Origin: Fulvivirga maritima
Lineage (GTDB): Bacteria; Bacteroidota; Bacteroidia; Cytophagales; Cyclobacteriaceae
Reading direction: 5' to 3'
Assembly (NCBI RefSeq): GCF_021389955.1
Contig: NZ_CP089980.1
Coordinates: forward strand, 1,921,501-1,985,500
DNA length: 64,000 bases
Shown piece by piece: positions 45,380 to 55,829 of this stretch. Position numbers and translations under genes: made by a program. The notes beneath the pieces are model-generated. The model ran no database searches and was not told the DNA's origin. It worked only from the letters and a program-made list of their open reading frames with translations. Position 1 is the stretch's first letter; each line of letters begins with the position of its first letter.

Positions 45380-48072
45380 GGCCCTGGGGTTTTATTCTTT
45401 TATTCTTCCATTTTACAAATTCAGTAACATCTACCTGATCTTTAAATATGTACTTGCGTAAGAAGCCTTCTATAGGTAGAATAATGATGGCTATGATTAC
45501 TTGAATAATAAAGTCTATTACAGGAGAGCTAAGCATAAACTCGCTTTCGGCTACGGTTTGAATAAATTCTATTATGATGATCAAAGCTAATACTGCTAAT
45601 AGCTGACTCACCACCCTATATTTACCTCCTAGCTTTTTAATATTGATAGATATAAATAGCAATAGCGCCAGGCCTACAAATTCAAAAACATAAAACCAGG
45701 GTCGTTTCCAATAAGGAGGTATTATCTTGAATTCAATAGGTTCCGTTTCATTTACAGAGCCAAAGGCATTTTTTGATCTTACATGGAGCACATATTCACC
45801 ATCTGGTAGGTATGGGAAGTCTATTTGGTTATAACTGGCAGACCACTCAGACCATTCTTTGTTCAACCCATCTAGTTTATACTGGTACTGCACGTCCATA
45901 TTACCAGAGTATTCCGGCTGCACGAACTCGAAAACGAGCTTACTATTTTGTTGGTTAAATTTAAGCTGTGGTGCAGGACCATACATTTCTTCTCCTGCCC
46001 TGATATCTTTTAGAAAAAGCTTATAGTTTTCACTTTTTTGGTTGATCTCATTAGAAGAAATCATAAAAAGTTCATTTCTACCTGTTACAAGCCATATTTC
46101 CTTTTCAGATTCATCAGCACTTATATATTGTATGTTATTAAAAAGGTTAAGAATGGAGAGATTGGAGTTCTCTTTCTTTGCTCCTAATTTTTGCCAATGT
46201 TGCTTAACACGATACCATATATTTTTGTCTGAGGCTTGAAAATACTCTGAGATATTGCTGCTCTTAGATTGTCTGTTAAAATGATCTGAATCTTTATTTA
46301 AGGTAAAAATTCCCTGCTTGTTTAAAACGAAAATAGTGTCATTATGGGCTATGCCGTAAGTCTCATCATAGTAAGGGTTGCTTATGGGGTATTCCTCCAT
46401 TTCTATAATCTCCTGATCCTGGATTTTTATCCAATAGATATTTTCCATACTACAAAACCAGATCCGATCATCGTCATCTTCAAAAATATAATGCACATCA
46501 TCTCGGAAGTCTTCAAACAGATTAATATCAGAAGCACCATTTTTACCATAATCAAATACTTTGAGAGTATGATCATAGGTGCTTACAAATAGCCGTTTTT
46601 GCTTGGGTGAAATATGGAAATATCGAATAGGTTCATCATATATTTTAGTGGCTTGGTTATCCTTTATTTCGAAAAGGCCATCTAAGCTTCCACAAAACAG
46701 GTGCGTGCCATCAGAACCAAAGAGTGCAGCTTTTGATTTTATATTTTCAATAGGTTTATACTCATAAGTGATGGATCTGAGTACTTTCTCTATCTTTTTC
46801 TCATATCTGATTTGCGTTTTGGGTTCCTCTACTACTTTAGCTACCTCAGGCTCTTCTGTTTTATTTTTTTTTCTTTTTAGAAAACTGAAAAACCCTCTTC
46901 GTTTTTTTTTCTTCTTTCTCCTCCTCTTCAGGTTGTGGGCTTGGATTAGGGGCTATTTCTACGGTTTTTTCAATATAATTAATGTTCCTATCAAAGTTTT
47001 TGATTTCATCTAAATAGTAAACACCCGTGCTGGTGCCCACATATAGTTGATTTTGATGTTTAGTGGCTGATAAAATATTGCCTTTTAGCCCAGGATAGTC
47101 GCTAAAGTTTTTAAATGGTGAGTGTGGGGCTATTCTGGTCAGGCCTTGATTATGAGCTACCCATACACCCAGTTGCTGATCACATGTAATGGCAAAAATC
47201 TGATTATCTGGCAATCCTGATTGATAGTTTACTACCTGTAATATTTTCTGTTTTATGGGGTTGATAAAGATTACTCCGCCTTTTAAAGTAGAAATAGCCA
47301 CTAACGTATCAGATAAAAAATGTCCTTCTTGTATATCACTTTGCTCCAGGTATTCGGTGTCTTCATCAAAGGTGATAAGGGTGGCTCTATTCCGTTTAAG
47401 TAAAATTAACTTTTGGTCTGAAGTGCCCAAAAGGTGTGTAGATGACTGCGGGCTCTTACTGATAAAACGGACATTTTTTACGGAAGTGGGGAAGTCATTC
47501 ACTTTTACCAAATGGTCACCTTTAAGCTCCTGGAGACCATGATTGAGGGTGTTTACAAGTACTTTTTCATTATAATTAATAAGGTCAAGAAAGCCGCCAC
47601 TGTTAGGGGAAGTAATGGTTTTTAATTCTTCTTTATAATAAAGGTAAAGGTGTGTTTCATTTATAGCAAAGAGAGAATCGCCCAGGCTTAAAATCTTGGT
47701 GATATTAGATGCTGAGCTCTCATTAGTGGATAGGCTTTTATATTCTAAGTTGAATTTCTTGTTTCTAATAAGCTTGCCAAACCCGGAAGCGCCACCAATA
47801 AACAGCTCATTGTTTTTATTTACTGATAATGAAAATATGGCTGATGGCGTATTAATGTGCTCCCAGCTTTTACCATCAAATCTCAATAGGCCGCTACGAT
47901 TAGCAATGCTTATGATGCCATTCTGATCTTGAACTATATCAAAGTGAATGTTATCATAGCCTTTGTCGGCAGATTCATAATGCCTTAGAAAATAATTACC
48001 CTGCTGGCCGAAACAGGTTAAAGAAGCAAAAAAAGAAATAACCAAACTCAAGCATAAAAGCGTATTTTTCAC
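45372..48072 (-). pseudogene. Two-piece Y_Y_Y-domain propeller sensor with transmembrane tail; frameshifted in a poly-A region
   Basis: Reading the two parts together gives ~900 codons: signal peptide NTLLCLSLVISFFASLTCFG, a propeller of the Reg_prop kind (DIVQDQNGIISIANRSGLLR, ATKHQNQLYVGTSTGVYYLD), an acidic-basic linker, a second propeller part, a Y_Y_Y domain (YQYKLDGLNKEWSEWSASYN, LPDGEYVLHVRSKNAF) and 3-4 membrane helices, but no histidine kinase or LuxR domain. The first frame (from 48072) stops at TAA after FSKKKKK within an A9 run (46864-46872 on plus); with A8 it continues without another stop to the end. A second A9 lies at 46902-46910. Mutation, slippage or sequencing error are possible. 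Poly-A of this length is a known site for RNA-polymerase slippage. Confidence 0.8.
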
Positions 48073-48129
48073 GACAACAGTCCTCCTGATTTGGTGTAAA
48101 TTAATAAAAGAATATTGAATGAACTAAAT

Positions 48130-48182
48130 AATTTATCTCTGACCACTTCAGTAGTAACATTGAATATAACCAGAGATAAATT
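48130..48182. terminator. Hairpin between gdhA and the Y_Y_Y sensor
   Basis: AATTTATCTCTG (48130-48141) and CAGAGATAAATT (48171-48182) form a perfect 12-base stem with a 29-base loop. It lies 15 bases after the gdhA stop on the minus strand and is AT-rich on both flanks; likely the gdhA terminator. Confidence 0.65.
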
Positions 48183-48197
48183 CATTTTATTTATATT

Positions 48198-49547
48198 TTA
48201 TATAATGCCTTGTGCTATCATAGCATTGGCTACTTTGGTGAAACCAAAAATATTGGCACCTACCAAATAGTTGTTTTTATGCCCATGCTCTTCGGCAGCC
48301 CAAAGACAGTTTTCATGGATTTCCTTCATAATCTCCTGAAGCTTCTCATCTACTTGTTTCTTACTCCAATAACTACCCATAAAATTTTGGATCATTTCTA
48401 TTCCGGAGGTAGCTACTCCACCAGCATTACTGGCCTTACCTGGCGAATAAATGATGTCACTGTCTAAAACAAGGTTAACCGCTTCATTATCTAATGGCAT
48501 GTTGGCTCCTTCTGCAATAAGTTTGACTCCATTACTAATCAGGTGCTGCGCATCTTTAGCATTGATCTCATTCTGGGTTGCACAAGGAAATGCACAGTCA
48601 GCTTTTATATTCCAAAGAGGATTACTTTCTTCATCCTTTTTGGTTGCTGTATAAGAAGCTGAAGGGTATTTGTCCACATATTCTTTTATTCGGCCTCTTT
48701 TAATATTTTTCAACTCTTTTATATAAGCTAGCTTTTCCTCATCTATCCCCGCCTCATCATATATAAATCCTGATGAGTCAGATACGGTAACAGGCTTGGC
48801 ATTCATATGCAGTAATTTTTCTACAGCAAACTGAGCCACATTTCCTGATCCGGAAACCAGGCATGTTTTTCCTTCTATACTATCGCCAGTATGTTTGAGC
48901 ATATTTTCAGTGAAGTATATTAACCCATAACCAGTGGCTTCTGTTCTTAGTAGGCTGCCTCCCCAGCCCACACCTTTCCCTGTAAGTACGCCTGTAAATT
49001 CATTGGATATTTTTTTATAAGCGCCAAACATATATCCTATTTCTCTGCCGCCAACTCCAATATCTCCTGCAGGAATATCGATTCTGTGGCCAATATGACG
49101 GTGTAGTTCCAGATAGAAATTCTGACAAAAGCGCATCACTTCATTGTCTGACTTGCCCTTGGGGTCAAAATCAGAGCCTCCTTTAGCTCCACCCATAGGC
49201 AGACCCGTAAGTGCGTTCTTAAATATTTGCTCGAAGGCCAGAAATTTTAAAATTCCAGGATATACCGTGGGGTGAAACCGGAGCCCTCCTTTATATGGGC
49301 CAATGGCACTATTCATTTGTATGCGATAGCCTCTGTTTACATGGATTTCTCCATGATCATCCATCCAGTTTACGCCAAATGATATTTGTCTTTCTGGCTC
49401 CAGAAGTCGTTCCAGAATTTTGTGCTTTCTATAAATAGGTTTCTTGTCTAGTACAGGTTTAATAGAAGAGATAACCTCTTCCGCTGCCTGATGAAACTCT
49501 GGTTCATGTGGGTTTCTCTGTTTAATTACATCCAGTAGTTCTGACAT
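48198..49547 (-). CDS. gdhA: NADP-type glutamate dehydrogenase
   Basis: 449 residues, normal for the hexameric GDH50 class. It interconverts 2-oxoglutarate, ammonia and glutamate. Visible motifs are GPYKGGLRFHPTVYPGI, the catalytic Lys region GLPMGGAKGGSDFDP, DIPAGDIGVGGREIGYMFG and a dinucleotide fold with CLVSGSGNVAQFAVEKL. The pattern is typical of the NADP-dependent, biosynthetic type, but coenzyme preference is not proven. Single-gene unit between the sensor and the M23-SH3 gene. Confidence 0.93.
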   Translation of the reverse strand: MSELLDVIKQRNPHEPEFHQAAEEVISSIKPVLDKKPIYRKHKILERLLEPERQISFGVNWMDDHGEIHVNRGYRIQMNSAIGPYKGGLRFHPTVYPGILKFLAFEQIFKNALTGLPMGGAKGGSDFDPKGKSDNEVMRFCQNFYLELHRHIGHRIDIPAGDIGVGGREIGYMFGAYKKISNEFTGVLTGKGVGWGGSLLRTEATGYGLIYFTENMLKHTGDSIEGKTCLVSGSGNVAQFAVEKLLHMNAKPVTVSDSSGFIYDEAGIDEEKLAYIKELKNIKRGRIKEYVDKYPSASYTATKKDEESNPLWNIKADCAFPCATQNEINAKDAQHLISNGVKLIAEGANMPLDNEAVNLVLDSDIIYSPGKASNAGGVATSGIEMIQNFMGSYWSKKQVDEKLQEIMKEIHENCLWAAEEHGHKNNYLVGANIFGFTKVANAMIAQGII

Positions 49548-49586
49548 TTATATAGCGTTTATTGTTAAAAATTATGCTGGGTTTGT

Positions 49587-50891
49587 TCAGTTACTTATCC
49601 AACCCATGCGCTCATTTAATGTTTTTATTAAGCTGAAATTTTTAAATATCCCAAGGACTTGAGCTGAAGTGGAGTCTGGTAACATCATTATGGGCACTGC
49701 ACTATCTGAGGCTGATGAATATAGCGGCTGTGCCATTAGCTCAATGTTTTGTAGTTCGGATCCTGCCGCTTGGATGAGTTTCTTAGATAAATAGCCTTGT
49801 TTATGATCTGGTAATTCTATTCTTAGCCATTCACCATTTTGCCCAATCGGTTTTACCACTGTATTTTTTTCTAATCGATCTAGAACAGCATAGGTGGTGC
49901 CTGGGCCGGAACGAAGGTTCATTTTGGTAGGTTTAGTGATATATTGCTGATTGAAAGTACTGGAGTCTGTGTTGAAGGGGGCAAGCGTGTTATCAATGGT
50001 TTTTACATAATTAATAGGATCTTTACTGCCTCTTGAATAAATGCCGAAATGCAGGTGTGGAGGAGTGCTTTTAGCATTTCCTGTATTACCAACAAGTCCT
50101 AATGTGTCACCAGGCATTACTTTCTTACCTGATTGTACTAATTGTTTTTCTAAATGAGCGAAATAATAGGATTGACCTCTCTTGCTATCTTTGAGCCAAA
50201 CAGTATTACCTCCTAATCGATTAGTGCCTACCCTTGTAACATAACCCTCTGCCGGTGCTATTACCGGAGTGCCTCTTGCGGCAAATATATCTATGCCTTC
50301 ATGTGCTCTGGCTCCTCCATCTCGCGGAGCTCCATAAAAACTGCCTATCGATCGGTTAGTAGCTCCTTGCACTGGATTTTTTAATGTCGGATCAACTAAA
50401 ATTTTAATGTTATAAAAGCTTTTGGCCAAGAGCGGAGGTTGTAGTCGAAGAAGGTATTGTCCTGTTTGATAGATCTCGTATTCCATGTTCATGGTGCTAT
50501 CACCATGTTCTACTTGATTCCATTCCCTATCTTTCTTTTGAAAAAGATCTATGAACAAAAAGGAAGAGGGTTTTTCTATACTGGCCTCACAGGAAATACT
50601 TACTATCTGTCCTTCATGGGCCTGGAAAGAAAATGAGCGGGCAGAAGGCTCGCTGTCAGAAAAGTATCCTGTTTCTTGAAAGGGAAGTTCTATAATAATA
50701 GAATCTGCTAACGCATTTTGGCCAGCAAGCATCCACTTTTGTGCTAAGGCAGTATTTTCTAACCCTGCTCCGGCTAGTGACTCCTTATACTTTTGATAAG
50801 GAGCCTTGTCTGAGAAGGCATCTTTGATGGACTTAAGCCCATTGCATGAACTAAGGAGTATAGCAATAAATAAAACCAGAAAATACTTCAT
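49587..50891 (-). CDS. M23 family metallopeptidase with SH3 domain, lipoprotein
   Basis: 434 residues. Signal peptide with lipobox (VLFIAILLSSCNGL). An N-terminal beta domain precedes the LytM domain (residues ~190-310) with HEGIDIFAARGTPVIAP, YYFAHLEKQLVQSG and PPHLHFGIYSRG, all zinc-site motifs intact. Residues ~325-390 form an SH3 domain (KMNLRSGPGTTYAVLDRL). It likely cleaves peptidoglycan cross-links at the outer membrane. The ATG lies inside the 3' arm of a perfect 13-base stem directly behind uvrA. Confidence 0.9.
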   Translation of the reverse strand: MKYFLVLFIAILLSSCNGLKSIKDAFSDKAPYQKYKESLAGAGLENTALAQKWMLAGQNALADSIIIELPFQETGYFSDSEPSARSFSFQAHEGQIVSISCEASIEKPSSFLFIDLFQKKDREWNQVEHGDSTMNMEYEIYQTGQYLLRLQPPLLAKSFYNIKILVDPTLKNPVQGATNRSIGSFYGAPRDGGARAHEGIDIFAARGTPVIAPAEGYVTRVGTNRLGGNTVWLKDSKRGQSYYFAHLEKQLVQSGKKVMPGDTLGLVGNTGNAKSTPPHLHFGIYSRGSKDPINYVKTIDNTLAPFNTDSSTFNQQYITKPTKMNLRSGPGTTYAVLDRLEKNTVVKPIGQNGEWLRIELPDHKQGYLSKKLIQAAGSELQNIELMAQPLYSSASDSAVPIMMLPDSTSAQVLGIFKNFSLIKTLNERMGWISN

Positions 50892-50915
50892 GCAGCTTTA
50901 ACAGCTGCATGAAGT
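50885..50915 (-). promoter_or_regulatory. Perfect 13-base stem covering the M23-SH3 start codon
   Basis: ACTTCATGCAGCT (50885-50897) and AGCTGCATGAAGT (50903-50915), five-base loop. On the minus strand it begins just after the uvrA stop (50918-50916) and its 3' arm contains the ATG at 50891. It could end uvrA transcripts, hide the start codon, or both. A few T follow, so termination strength is moderate. Confidence 0.7.
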
Positions 50916-53732
50916 TTAAAGTTTAGCCTTGAGGAACCTTGCAGTATGGTTATCCTTCAGTTTTATCATTTCCTCAGGAGTGCCTTCAAAGCAAATATTA
51001 CCACCTTTTTCTCCTCCTTCAGGACCAAGGTCTATAATCCAATCAGCAGACTTTATCACTTCCATATTGTGTTCAATTATGATCACGCTGTTGCCTTGTT
51101 CTACTAAAGCATTGATAGAGTTCAGTAGCTGGGTGATATCATGGAAGTGCAGACCTGTAGTAGGCTCATCGAAGATAAAAAGAATATGATCTTTATTGTC
51201 TCTGCTATTTTTACCTAGGTAAGATGCTAGCTTCACCCTCTGAGCTTCGCCTCCACTCAGTGAGCTGGAAGATTGGCCCAATCCGATATAGCCTAAACCT
51301 ACATCATACAGGGGTTGTAACTTGTTAATTATGGAAGTTTTGCCTTCAAAGAATTCCAGACTTTCTTCTACCGTAAGGTCCAGTACATCAGCTATGTTTT
51401 TGCCTTGGTGCTCTACGTCTAGAATTTCTTGTTTAAACCTTTTTCCTTTGCAGCTTTCGCAAGTAAGATAAATATCTGCCATAAACTGCATTTCTATTTT
51501 AACTACTCCTTCACCCTGGCAAGTTTCACAGCGGCCTCCGTCTACATTAAAAGAAAAATGAGATGGTTTATAGCCCCTTTGCTTAGATAGCGGTTGATCG
51601 GCAAATAACTGACGAATGGTGTCATACGCTTTTACATAGGTTACAGGGTTAGAACGAGATGATTTGCCAATAGGATTTTGGTCTACAAACTCAATCTGAG
51701 TGATTTTTTCATAATCACCTTCCAGTTTATCAAATTTACCTGTCGCTTCAGATACAGTGCCTAATATTTTGCCAATTCCCGGGTAAAGGATCTTTTTTAT
51801 CAATGTTGATTTACCTGAGCCACTTACACCAGTAACTACTGTGAGTACATCAAGCGGGAATTTTACATTTACATTCTTGAGGTTGTTCTCTAATGCCCCT
51901 GAGATTTTTACAGAGTCCTTCCATTTTCTTCTTGCAGCAGGTACAGGTATAGATTCCCGGCCTAATAAATAATCAGCTGTGTGAGAATTGGAATCATGAA
52001 GATCATCTAATGTACCTTGAAACATCAGTTCGCCACCATGCACACCAGCATCAGGTCCAATATCTATAATTTGATCAGCGGCAATCATTACTTCCTCTTC
52101 ATGCTCAACTACTATTACCGTGTTACCCATGTCTCTCAATGATTTAAGCACACCTACCAGCCTTTCCGTATCTCTGGGGTGTAACCCGATGCTCGGTTCA
52201 TCAAGGATATACATACTACCTACCAGAGCACTACCTAAGGAAGTAGCCAGTTTAATCCTTTGAAACTCTCCACCAGAAAGGGTGGAAGTCATACGGTTTA
52301 AAGTAAGATAGCCTAAACCAACCCTTTGTATATAAGAAAGGCGGTTGTTGATCTCTTTTAATAATCTTTTAGCTATATTTTGATCATGCTCACTTAGTGA
52401 TAGGTTATCGAAGTAGGCAATTACTTTTTCTATAGGAAGTAAAACTATATCAGTAATAGACTGCCCTTCAATTTTAACATAAGAGGCATCTTTTCTTAGT
52501 CTTGTTCCGCGGCAGTCCGGGCATACCGTTCTTCCTCTGTAGCGAGAGAGAAGCACTCTATATTGTATCTTGTGAGTTTTAGACTCTATGAATTTGAAGA
52601 AAGCATTTAGTCCTTCGAAATATTCATTGCCAGTCCATAGCAGTTCTTTCTCTTCCTCTGTAAGGTCAGTATACGGTCTATGAATGGGGAAATCGAAACG
52701 AATACCGTCTTTTAAAAGAGGAGCGAGCCACTTTTTCATGGTTTCACTGCGCCATGGCGCTATGGCTCCATCATAAACGGATAAGCTTTTGTCAGGAATA
52801 ACCAGGTCTCTGTCTATCCCCAGTACCTTTCCGAAACCCTCACAAGTTCTACAAGCACCATAAGGATTGTTGAAACTGAAGAAATTCACATTAGGCTCCT
52901 GAAATTTCATGCCGTCTTCCTCAAACCGATCAGAAAATTGCTTTATTTCACTGCCTATGATGTGTATATAACAATCTCCTATACCTTCAAAATATGCAGT
53001 TTGTACAGAGTCTGATAATCGGTATTGAGTATCTTCATCATCAGGCTTTACTACTGCTCTATCTATTAATATCTCTATACTGCTGTCTTCTTTAATATCT
53101 GATCCGTTTTCTAGCAGATCTTCTATAAAAAGCACATCACCATCTACTATTACTCTGGTATATCCTTTACTTAAAAGAATGTTAAGCTCCTGCTTCAGGT
53201 CACGGTCTTCCTTCATCTTTAAAGGACAGCCCACCATTACTTTAGTGCCTTCTTCATAGCTGTTAATGTAGTTCACTACATCGGTGACAGAATCTTTAGA
53301 TACTTTTTTCCCGGAAATGGGTGAATAAGTTACACCTATACGGGCAAAGAGCAGTTTTAGATAATCATAAATTTCTGTGGTAGTACCTACAGTAGAGCGA
53401 GGGTTTCTGGTATTTACTTTTTGCTCTATGGCTATAGCGGGGGATACGCCTTTAATGTAATCTACTTCTGGCTTTTCCATTCGGCCTAAAAATTGGCGCG
53501 CGTATGAGCTTAAGCTTTCTACATACATCCGCTGCCCTTCAGCAAAAAGGGTATCAAAGGCTAAAGATGACTTTCCAGAACCGGAAAGCCCAGTTACCAC
53601 TACCAGCTTGTTTCTTGGTATGGCTACACTAAGGTTTTTTAGATTATTTACACGTGCACGCTTGATGATAATGTGCTTTTTCGGGTCAAGCGCTTCCAGA
53701 TTTTCTTCGTAGGGGGCTGTAGTATCTTGCAT
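50916..53732 (-). CDS. uvrA: Excinuclease ABC subunit A
   Basis: 938 residues from ATG 53732 (three codons inside an earlier TTG). UvrA recognises bulky DNA damage in nucleotide-excision repair, as a dimer with UvrB. Two ABC modules are complete: Walker [16 protein letters not shown] and [15 protein letters not shown]; signatures [12 protein letters not shown] and [12 protein letters not shown]; zinc modules [25 protein letters not shown] and CESCKGKR. A -7-like TATCTTTG reads on minus at 53746-53739, only six bases before the ATG, which would imply a nearly leaderless mRNA. Confidence 0.97.
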   Translation of the reverse strand: MQDTTAPYEENLEALDPKKHIIIKRARVNNLKNLSVAIPRNKLVVVTGLSGSGKSSLAFDTLFAEGQRMYVESLSSYARQFLGRMEKPEVDYIKGVSPAIAIEQKVNTRNPRSTVGTTTEIYDYLKLLFARIGVTYSPISGKKVSKDSVTDVVNYINSYEEGTKVMVGCPLKMKEDRDLKQELNILLSKGYTRVIVDGDVLFIEDLLENGSDIKEDSSIEILIDRAVVKPDDEDTQYRLSDSVQTAYFEGIGDCYIHIIGSEIKQFSDRFEEDGMKFQEPNVNFFSFNNPYGACRTCEGFGKVLGIDRDLVIPDKSLSVYDGAIAPWRSETMKKWLAPLLKDGIRFDFPIHRPYTDLTEEEKELLWTGNEYFEGLNAFFKFIESKTHKIQYRVLLSRYRGRTVCPDCRGTRLRKDASYVKIEGQSITDIVLLPIEKVIAYFDNLSLSEHDQNIAKRLLKEINNRLSYIQRVGLGYLTLNRMTSTLSGGEFQRIKLATSLGSALVGSMYILDEPSIGLHPRDTERLVGVLKSLRDMGNTVIVVEHEEEVMIAADQIIDIGPDAGVHGGELMFQGTLDDLHDSNSHTADYLLGRESIPVPAARRKWKDSVKISGALENNLKNVNVKFPLDVLTVVTGVSGSGKSTLIKKILYPGIGKILGTVSEATGKFDKLEGDYEKITQIEFVDQNPIGKSSRSNPVTYVKAYDTIRQLFADQPLSKQRGYKPSHFSFNVDGGRCETCQGEGVVKIEMQFMADIYLTCESCKGKRFKQEILDVEHQGKNIADVLDLTVEESLEFFEGKTSIINKLQPLYDVGLGYIGLGQSSSSLSGGEAQRVKLASYLGKNSRDNKDHILFIFDEPTTGLHFHDITQLLNSINALVEQGNSVIIIEHNMEVIKSADWIIDLGPEGGEKGGNICFEGTPEEMIKLKDNHTARFLKAKL

Positions 53733-53784
53733 AAGGAGCAAAGATACTACACATTTAATGGATAAGGAATGTTATTTTCAAAGA

Positions 53785-54081
53785 TTAACCTTCAAAATCA
53801 GGATCATATTCATCACCCACATCCAAATCGTCATCATCTCCTCCGTCTGCATCATCATCTACATCTAAATCATACTCACCCTCACTATTCCTTGTCACAG
53901 CTATTTTTACCAGATACATCGTATCTTCAGTTTCTAAAGGGACAACAAAAAATGGCTCATTTTTAGCATTGGTAAGCCTCATCAAACTATTCTCGAATCC
54001 ATCCGGATACCTCTTCTTTAAAAGAGTTTTTAAGTCAGAGTCCAGATTTTCCAGACTTTTTATTACTCGTTTCTTTTCCAT
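53785..54081 (-). CDS. Small acidic conserved protein
   Basis: 98 residues. The N-terminal ~75 residues form a compact part (VIKSLENLDSDLKTLLKKRY, TNAKNEPFFVVPL, YLVKIAVTRN) and the last ~25 residues are almost only Asp, Glu and Gly. Similar short proteins with acidic tails are found across Bacteroidetes, sometimes labelled DNA primase without reason. Cytoplasmic, function unknown. The gene lies just upstream of uvrA on the same strand (52 bases), and may be co-transcribed. Confidence 0.65.
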   Translation of the reverse strand: MEKKRVIKSLENLDSDLKTLLKKRYPDGFENSLMRLTNAKNEPFFVVPLETEDTMYLVKIAVTRNSEGEYDLDVDDDADGGDDDDLDVGDEYDPDFEG

Positions 54082-54360
54082 TTTTGAGTTCTAACCTAAT
54101 TGATAATCTATCAACTTTTGTTTCATGGTGGAAATGTAGTAAAAGATTTTCCTAACCATAAAATATTATTATGAAAAGTTTAAGCTTAATTTTAAAATTG
54201 TTTGCCAAGTAACCCTTCACGGAAAATTATTTACTATTTTTTTGCGTGTTATTTATGAATTTAATTACATTTGGATTTCAACTCGAAAAACTTTTTTCAA
54301 CATAACCTTCAAATCGACAATATGATATAGACCTCTACGTTAACTTAAACTGAGAACTTA

Positions 54361-54960
54361 ATGGAGAAGTATAGGATTAGTGACAGTAAACTTGTGTCAC
54401 TTTACAAACTTGGTAACGAAGAGGCTTTCGAGACATTGTTGCATAGGCATAAATCTCGGATATATACTACGATATATCTTATTGTAAAGGACCATTATAT
54501 TGCTGAAGATCTATTGCAGGAGACTTTTGTAAAGGCTATTAATACTATTAAAGGAGGCCGTTACAATGAAGAGGGGAAGTTTTTGCCATGGATAACAAGG
54601 ATTGCTCATAACCTTTCTATTGATTATTTTAGGAAGGAGAAGAGATACCCTACGATGATTTTGGAAGACGGGAGTAAAGTATTCAATACTTTAGAGTTTG
54701 CGGAAGAGTCGGTAGAGACTGATCAGATCAAAAGAGACACCTACTCTAAGGTGAGAGATTTGATACAAGAGTTACCAGAATCACAAAAAGAGGTATTAAT
54801 AATGCGCCACTATATGGAAATGAGTTTCCAGGAAATAGCGGAGCAAACGGGAGTGAGTATTAACACGGCCTTAGGCAGAATGCGCTATGCGTTGATTAAC
54901 CTGAGGAAGAAAATGAAACAATATAATATTGCCTATGATCAAAACATTTACCCAGGATGA
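54361..54960 (+). CDS. RNA polymerase sigma factor, RpoE/ECF-like
   Basis: 199 residues. Region 2 (AEDLLQETFVKAINTIKGGR, then FLPWITRIAHNLSIDYFRK) and region 4 (ELPESQKEVLIMRHYMEMSF, SINTALGRMRYALINLRKKM) are both present, with no extra domain. It should direct RNA polymerase to stress or envelope promoters. The next gene, overlapping by 26 bases, encodes a short protein placed like an anti-sigma factor. The 279 bases before it hold no gene and no clear promoter. Confidence 0.9.
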   Translation: MEKYRISDSKLVSLYKLGNEEAFETLLHRHKSRIYTTIYLIVKDHYIAEDLLQETFVKAINTIKGGRYNEEGKFLPWITRIAHNLSIDYFRKEKRYPTMILEDGSKVFNTLEFAEESVETDQIKRDTYSKVRDLIQELPESQKEVLIMRHYMEMSFQEIAEQTGVSINTALGRMRYALINLRKKMKQYNIAYDQNIYPG

Positions 54961-55171
54961 CGTAATCAGGTTTATTTACAATGAGACGACTACCGCTGAA
55001 AGAGACGAAATAAAGCAGGCAATGCTTTGTGATGCTGAGTTGGAAGAACAATATAAAGAGCTACTGGCTATTACTAATTTTTTAGATAATAGTGTTAGTA
55101 CTCCTTCGGATACACTGGTTTCTAATATTATAAATTATTCTAAATCGTTAGATTTGCAACCCAAAAAGTAG
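54935..55171 (+). CDS. Small anti-sigma-factor-like protein
   Basis: 78 residues from ATG 54935 (a TTG at 54929 would add two). It is helical, with DDVIRFIYNETTTAERDEIK and ELEEQYKELLAITNFLDN, resembling the short cytoplasmic zinc-less anti-sigma or sigma-partner proteins that follow ECF sigma genes in Bacteroidetes. No membrane segment. It overlaps the sigma gene by 26 bases and starts translation inside it, so the two are probably made in fixed ratio. Nth follows after two bases. Confidence 0.6.
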   Translation: MIKTFTQDDVIRFIYNETTTAERDEIKQAMLCDAELEEQYKELLAITNFLDNSVSTPSDTLVSNIINYSKSLDLQPKK

Positions 55172-55173
55172 GG

Positions 55174-55818
55174 ATGCAACGCAAAGAACGATTTAAGGAA
55201 TTTATAGATTATTTTACTGCCAATCAGCCAGAAGCTGAAACGGAGCTACACTATAGTAATCCGTATGAGTTATTAGTGGCCGTTATTTTAAGTGCCCAGT
55301 GCACTGATAAGCGGATAAACATGGTCACTCCGGCTTTGTTTCGTGATTTCCCTACGCCTGAGCATTTAGCCACCAGTAATTTTGATGAGCTGTTTCCTTA
55401 TATTAGGTCAGTTTCATACCCAAATAATAAAACCAAGCATTTGTTGGGTATGGCTAAAATGTTAGTAGAGGAGTTTGATTGTGAAGTGCCCGATGATGTA
55501 AAAACCTTACAAAAATTACCAGGAGTAGGCAGGAAGACTGCTAACGTAATCGCTTCGGTAATATATAACCAACCTACTATGGCTGTAGATACTCATGTTT
55601 TTAGAGTATCTAAAAGGCTGGGCTTGGTAAATCAAAACTTAAAAACACCGTTGGATGTGGAGAAGAATCTTGTCAAAAATATACCTGATGAGTATATCGC
55701 TAGAGCTCATCATTGGTTGATTTTACATGGCAGATATGTGTGTTTGGCGAGAAGTCCTAAGTGTGAATCTTGTAATCTAACCCACTTTTGTCGATATTTT
55801 GAAAAGAATTATGCATAA
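55174..55818 (+). CDS. nth: Endonuclease III
   Basis: 214 residues. Helix-hairpin-helix LQKLPGVGRKTANVIAS with the catalytic Lys, the catalytic Asp in AVDTHVFRVSKRLGL, and an iron-sulphur cluster motif CLARSPKCESCNLTHFC (spacing C-x6-C-x2-C-x5-C). It is a bifunctional glycosylase and AP lyase for oxidised pyrimidines in base-excision repair. It follows the sigma/anti-sigma pair with two bases between, so its expression may rise with that operon. Confidence 0.95.
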   Translation: MQRKERFKEFIDYFTANQPEAETELHYSNPYELLVAVILSAQCTDKRINMVTPALFRDFPTPEHLATSNFDELFPYIRSVSYPNNKTKHLLGMAKMLVEEFDCEVPDDVKTLQKLPGVGRKTANVIASVIYNQPTMAVDTHVFRVSKRLGLVNQNLKTPLDVEKNLVKNIPDEYIARAHHWLILHGRYVCLARSPKCESCNLTHFCRYFEKNYA

Positions 55819-55829
55819 GTCCCTTTCGC

